This document shows positions 31,969 to 35,417 of a stretch of 35,417 nucleotides of DNA, piece by piece. Within the stretch, counting starts at the first letter, position 1, and the number at the start of each line of letters is the position of its first letter. Location: IMG/VR virus record IMGVR_UViG_3300032268_000124, positions 1 through 35,417 of that record. One strand, written 5' to 3'. The position numbers and the translations under genes were made by a program. Below the pieces are notes generated by a model that was given only the letters and a program-made list of their open reading frames with translations, had not been told where the DNA came from and ran no database searches. Source of the DNA: a virus.

Positions 31969-31988
31969 TTTCTGTCGTCAAACAGAAA
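31969..31988. promoter_or_regulatory. Operator-like inverted repeat between SSB and helicase
   Basis: TTTCTGT (31969-31975) and ACAGAAA (31982-31988) are exact inverted repeats around a six-base spacer. The spacer is CGTCAA, the reverse complement of a near-consensus -35 (TTGACG) for the SSB gene, and the right arm abuts the -35 of the rightward promoter. A regulator here could control both directions. Confidence 0.5.
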
Positions 31989-32016
31989 TTGCACTTTAGC
32001 ACAAATCGTATATGAT
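31989..32016 (+). promoter_or_regulatory. Candidate rightward promoter for replication genes
   Basis: TTGCAC (31989-31994) and TATGAT (32011-32016) are separated by 16 bases. The -10 matches five of six sigma70 positions. The helicase ATG follows at 32045 after GAGGAAA. Confidence 0.5.
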
Positions 32017-32044
32017 GCAAACAACTTAAAACGAGGAAACGATC

Positions 32045-33271
32045 ATGCAGTTATTCCCCCATCAGCAAGAGGCCAAGCTCTTCTTACTGTCTAGGCGCAG
32101 GGCCATACTGGCCGACCAGCCACGGGTTGGTAAGACGCTACCCACAGCAGCTGCTGCACTTGAAAACCTACCCGCCCTGATCGTTTGCCCAGCCATTGCC
32201 AAGACAGTCTGGGAGTCTGCCTTTGCTCGGCTGGCCCCCAACGTCTCGGTCCATGTGGTCAATGGAAAACGTGAGGCTTCAGAGGTAAATTCAGCAGATA
32301 TCACCATCATCAACTACGATGTCTTGCAGTATGGTGTAACACACGTTGACAGATATAACACACTGGTTTTGGATGAGTGCCATAGGATCAAGAATCCAAA
32401 GGCCCAAAGAACGAAGGCTGCAATGCTGGCTATGAAAAAGATTGGCCATGTTTATGCACTCAGTGGCACACCCATCCCAAACAGGCCGATTGAGCTGTGG
32501 CCCATTCTGCATGGCCTTGGCATCTACAGAGGCGGCTGGTATGACTTTGCAGGCCGATACGCAAAGATGTGGGTCGCGCCATGGGGCCTAGATACCAGTG
32601 GCGCGTCTAACCTGGTCGAACTCAAAGAGCTGATGAAGCCCCATGTCCTGAGACGCAAAAAAGAAAACATCTTTAAAGACTACAAAGACCCACAAGTCTC
32701 ACTGATCACCTTTGATCTGGCCAATGACAAGCGAGAGCAAGCCTTTGATGCCGATGCCTTGATGGCCAACCCCAATGCCTTGATGGCGTTTGAAGGCTTG
32801 GCCGAGATCATGCGCGAGGCCGGTATGCGCAAGGTCAAGGCCGCCAGTGAATTCATCGATGACTTGCTCCAGGCCGAAGAGCCGGTGGTGGTCTTTGCGC
32901 ACCACAAGGATGTGGTGGCCGAGCTGGAGAAATTGCTCATGGTCCACAAACCCGTAGTTATTACGGGTGAAACGCCACGGGCCAAGCGCGACAAGGCGAT
33001 TGCAGATTTTCAGTCTGGCCAGACCAAATGCATCATCGGCAACATTGCCGCCATGTCTGAAGGTGTGGACCTATCCGCTGCCGACACGATTGTCTTTGTC
33101 GAATGCACTTGGTCCACATCAGCACTGGAGCAGGCCAGCAGCAGGGTCGAGAACATCAACAAGTCAGGCATACCACCCGTCATCTACATTCTGACCATCA
33201 AAGCAAGCCTAGACCACAATGTGCTGGCCAAGGTCCTAAAGAAGCTCAATGTTGTCAATCAAATCATTTAA
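32045..33271 (+). CDS. SNF2/SMARCAL1-like superfamily 2 helicase
   Basis: This 408-residue protein has motif I ADQPRVGKT (23-31, where SNF2 proteins usually have ADEMGLGKT), motif II DECH (110-113), motif III SGTPIPNRP (140-148), motif V MSEGVDLSAAD and motif VI EQASSRVENI. It is a compact two-lobe SF2 ATPase that likely anneals or remodels forked DNA, like SMARCAL1, rather than a processive helicase. It starts the rightward replication operon with a clear GAGGAAA site and is followed within 12 bases by the nuclease gene. Confidence 0.85.
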   Translation: MQLFPHQQEAKLFLLSRRRAILADQPRVGKTLPTAAAALENLPALIVCPAIAKTVWESAFARLAPNVSVHVVNGKREASEVNSADITIINYDVLQYGVTHVDRYNTLVLDECHRIKNPKAQRTKAAMLAMKKIGHVYALSGTPIPNRPIELWPILHGLGIYRGGWYDFAGRYAKMWVAPWGLDTSGASNLVELKELMKPHVLRRKKENIFKDYKDPQVSLITFDLANDKREQAFDADALMANPNALMAFEGLAEIMREAGMRKVKAASEFIDDLLQAEEPVVVFAHHKDVVAELEKLLMVHKPVVITGETPRAKRDKAIADFQSGQTKCIIGNIAAMSEGVDLSAADTIVFVECTWSTSALEQASSRVENINKSGIPPVIYILTIKASLDHNVLAKVLKKLNVVNQII

Positions 33272-33283
33272 CCAGGAGAAACC

Positions 33284-34297
33284 ATGCAACACGAAACCAG
33301 AAAACACGCCCGACTGTCAGCATCCCGCACAGACAGATTCATGCAATGCCCAGGCTCATACCGCCTCGAATCCCTCATGCCATGGGAGCCAGCAGGCGAG
33401 GCCGCTGCCATTGGCACAGCCATCCATGAGCTGTCAGAAATCATTCTGTCTGGCAAAGAAATCCCCACCGGCACTGATCCAGACCATGTGGCCATGGCCC
33501 AAAGCTATGCAGACTTTGTCAACAACTTGGTCGAGAATCCGCGCAAAAAGCTGATCGAGGTCAACTTAGATGAAGGCTTAAAGTCTCTGCACCCAGCTCT
33601 TGGCGGCACGGCTGATGCAGTCCTGGTCGATGGAGACCATCTTCATGTCGTGGACCTAAAGACTGGCCGAGTCGCTGTGGATGCGACCGACAACAAGCAG
33701 CTGCTGACCTATGCCCTGGGAGCCATGAGGCAATTTAAAGCGCCCAGCCACATCACTTGCACCATGCATATATTCCAGCCCCGTGTCGGCCACAGCAAGT
33801 GGACAGTGTCTGGCGCTTATTTGGAACTGCATGGCAAACGTCTCAAAGAAGCTGCCGAGCTGGCGCTCACAGGCGATGCACCCACAAGTCCCAGTCCAGA
33901 TGCGTGCCGGTACTGTAAGGCCAAGACCATCTGCCCATCCATGCGTGAGAAGGTCCAAGAGGTCGCTAGAAGCGATTTCAAGCCTGACACCACTGTTACC
34001 CCAGAGATGCTAGAAAACGCGGTCCTGATGGCCGCATGGGCCGATTCTGTGCAGGCTGCTGCGAAGGATCAACTGGCCGATGGCAAGACCATCCAAGGCT
34101 GGACCATGCGCGCAGGCCGTAAGACAAAGTTTTGGAAAGACGAAGCCCTGGTCATGGAGGCATTCAAAGACAACTTGAGTGCATGGGAACTTAAAAGCCC
34201 CAGTGCCGTCTTGAAACTTGGGGTCGAAGTTTCCGAAGACCTAGTCGGTGAGAAGCAGGCTGCATCTTCTCTAGTCAAAGAAAAGGCGAAGGAATAG
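33284..34297 (+). CDS. DUF2800 Cas4/AddB-like PD-(D/E)XK nuclease
   Basis: This 337-residue protein has the DUF2800 nuclease order: GTAIHE (44-49), GGTADAVLVDGD with Asp111, VVDLKTGR with Asp124 and Lys126, and QLLTYALGA with Gln139. Cys22 and Cys208-x2-Cys211-x5-Cys217 match the four-cysteine iron-sulfur staple of Cas4 and AddB nucleases. Such enzymes resect DNA ends in recombination or replication. It follows the SNF2 helicase and precedes the PrimPol gene, an early DNA-processing unit. A strong AGGAGAA ribosome site is present. Confidence 0.88.
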   Translation: MQHETRKHARLSASRTDRFMQCPGSYRLESLMPWEPAGEAAAIGTAIHELSEIILSGKEIPTGTDPDHVAMAQSYADFVNNLVENPRKKLIEVNLDEGLKSLHPALGGTADAVLVDGDHLHVVDLKTGRVAVDATDNKQLLTYALGAMRQFKAPSHITCTMHIFQPRVGHSKWTVSGAYLELHGKRLKEAAELALTGDAPTSPSPDACRYCKAKTICPSMREKVQEVARSDFKPDTTVTPEMLENAVLMAAWADSVQAAAKDQLADGKTIQGWTMRAGRKTKFWKDEALVMEAFKDNLSAWELKSPSAVLKLGVEVSEDLVGEKQAASSLVKEKAKE

Positions 34298-34322
34298 AAT
34301 TCACAACCTTGCCAAAAGAAAA

Positions 34323-34352
34323 GACCTGGCAGCGCGTTAACACTACCAGGTC
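34323..34352. other. Inverted repeat before the PrimPol gene
   Basis: GACCTGG (34323-34329) and CCAGGTC (34346-34352) pair, extendable by one G-T and one further pair. There is no T tract, so an operator or mRNA structure is more likely than a terminator. Nothing else stands out in 34298-34377. Confidence 0.4.
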
Positions 34353-34377
34353 AAAGTTCAACTCAGGGCAACTAACA

Positions 34378-35417
34378 ATGAAACCCCCAACTAAAGGAAT
34401 TTCAGTGGCAATCATAACTGAAACACCCCAAAACGACACGTTTTCTCAGTCCCAGTCTGTCGCCTGCAAAATAGGCGCTGTAGCACCCGATGCTGTCTTT
34501 TGTACCTTTGCCCTGCAAGGCTCAAAGAAAATCCCCTACAAGCGCTCTGGCCAAGGTGTGGCACGGGATACAGACCCAAGCGATCTCTACAATGCTGAAG
34601 ATGTCTGGACCATGGAAGAGGCCCCACATGGCCAATATCTTGGCCTAGTCCAGCAGCGCCCCATCATCAGCGCATCAGGGAACTATTTGGTTTGCCTTGA
34701 TGTGGATATGAAACACGCATCAGGCCCGACCAACGTAGCCATTCAGCGCATGGCCAAGTATGTGAAACAAAAGCAGATGCTGACCGAGGTCTCTGTCTCA
34801 GGCCGTGGCCGCCATGTCTTCTTATGGGTCCAACCACCCAAAGAATCTGACCAGGTGCTGCCGAAGTACAAGCTGGGCGGTGGCCAAGAGCTTGAAGTAT
34901 TTGGTCTGCCAAACAGTGCAGGCAAGTCAGTGCTACTTAGTGGCAATGCGGTGGTCGGTGAATTCCAAGAAGCCGTCAATTTGCATGAATTATTAATGGA
35001 CTGGGGGATCATTGAGCAGCACCAGCTGCAAGAGCCAAAGCCAGTCGCACCACCTACACAATCCTTTGACTTTACTCAGATGTTGTCCAAAGGCGCGCCA
35101 GATGAAATGGCCAAGGCTGTGCAGGCTTTGCAGCACATTAGCCCAGACTGTGACTACGACCAGTGGATTGAGATCGGTCAGGCTTTGCACTCAGAATTTG
35201 GAGAGCAAGGCTGTAGCTTATGGGATACATGGTCCCAAGGTGGGACTAAATACCAAGGTGCAAAAGACATTGAAGTCCATTGGAAGAGCTTTCACCAGGG
35301 CAAAGGTGTTGGCATTGGCACTCTCTTCAAACACGCCAAGGACTGTGGGTGGGAAGCTCCAACCAAGCAGGCCGAGCGCAAATCAGCGGTTGAAGACTTT
35401 GCCGCGGTGATCAATGC
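34378..35417 (+). CDS. PrimPol-helicase replication protein, 5' part (runs off window end)
   Basis: From ATG 34378 the frame stays open to the window end, 346 codons. The N-terminal domain has archaeo-eukaryotic primase/PrimPol motifs: VCLDVDMKH with Asp108 and Asp110, SVSGRGRHVF (139-148), and QELEVFG near 170-176. It makes primers and can extend DNA. From residue 235 (35080) it continues into the PriCT_2 domain that is also seen at the left end. The ATPase half is missing here but present at 1-1528, so the two are parts of one gene of about 719 residues in a joined genome. AGGG lies about twelve bases before the ATG. Confidence 0.85.
   Translation, partial: MKPPTKGISVAIITETPQNDTFSQSQSVACKIGAVAPDAVFCTFALQGSKKIPYKRSGQGVARDTDPSDLYNAEDVWTMEEAPHGQYLGLVQQRPIISASGNYLVCLDVDMKHASGPTNVAIQRMAKYVKQKQMLTEVSVSGRGRHVFLWVQPPKESDQVLPKYKLGGGQELEVFGLPNSAGKSVLLSGNAVVGEFQEAVNLHELLMDWGIIEQHQLQEPKPVAPPTQSFDFTQMLSKGAPDEMAKAVQALQHISPDCDYDQWIEIGQALHSEFGEQGCSLWDTWSQGGTKYQGAKDIEVHWKSFHQGKGVGIGTLFKHAKDCGWEAPTKQAERKSAVEDFAAVIN
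35007..35417 (+). repeat. Right copy of diverged terminal direct repeat
   Basis: This aligns with 1-408 at about 89% identity with one in-frame 3-base insertion. Amino acid changes are few and conservative, for example LNMWDS against CSLWDT, so both copies are under protein-level selection. It marks the junction of the phage genome. Confidence 0.85.

Noticed and set aside
1-35417. tRNA genes, CRISPR arrays, integrase or insertion sequences
   Set aside because: No cloverleaf with matching acceptor arms, no regularly spaced repeats with spacers, and no recombinase or transposase motifs were seen on either strand.

Overview
The window is almost the whole genome of a tailed bacteriophage (Caudoviricetes). 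It has a P22-type portal, a Sf6-like small terminase, a scaffold, an SU10/DUF5309-type capsid, an SU10-like adaptor, a beta-propeller tail nozzle candidate and several Ala/Gln-rich ejection-type proteins. No tape measure, tail sheath or major tail tube protein is recognisable, so a short-tailed (podovirus-like) particle is the best reading. The lysis set (GH19 endolysin, Rz with nested Rz1) points to a Gram-negative host. The gene flavour recalls aquatic proteobacterial phages, but the host is inference only. There is no integrase, tRNA gene, CRISPR array or insertion sequence. About 97% of the bases are coding, with many ATGA, GTGA or TAATG start/stop overlaps.

Layout. 1-1528 is the 3' part of a PrimPol-helicase gene whose 5' part (34378-35417) lies at the other end of the window. 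The two ends overlap as a diverged direct repeat (1-408 against 35007-35417, about 89% identical), so the natural unit is probably a circular or terminally redundant genome of about 35.0 kb. 1529-1768 is an iteron-like region with a perfect palindrome, a long hairpin and DnaA boxes. 1751-2923 carries a Cys-pair protein, a VRR-NUC nuclease and the small terminase. 2924-3233 is a second origin-like region with DnaA boxes and an AT tract. 3234-9705 holds small proteins, the large terminase, a HiPIP-like protein, a glycosyltransferase, a methyltransferase and the portal. 9706-16899 holds the scaffold, capsid, a terminator, a second glycosyltransferase, the adaptor and tail fibre genes. 16903-19709 is a run of tiny membrane proteins followed by lysis genes. 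19745-21232 encodes a metallopeptidase, a metallophosphoesterase and a small membrane protein. 21246-21443 is a lone, very acidic minus-strand gene. 21550-30161 encodes tail and ejection-type virion proteins. 30162-31071 is a minus-strand operon of small early-type genes. 31189-31935 has an HTH regulator convergent with an Enc34/DUF2815 ssDNA-binding protein. 32045-34297 encodes an SNF2-like helicase and a DUF2800 nuclease that lead into the PrimPol gene.

How the parts fit. No DNA polymerase gene is visible. Replication probably relies on the PrimPol-helicase, the SSB, the SNF2 helicase, the nucleases and host DnaA/polymerase acting at the 1.5-3.2 kb sites. Terminase, portal, scaffold and capsid build and fill the head. 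The 22-30 kb genes build the tail and ejected proteins, and 17-19.7 kb opens the cell. Function names come from motif reading of translated sequence; no database search was run.
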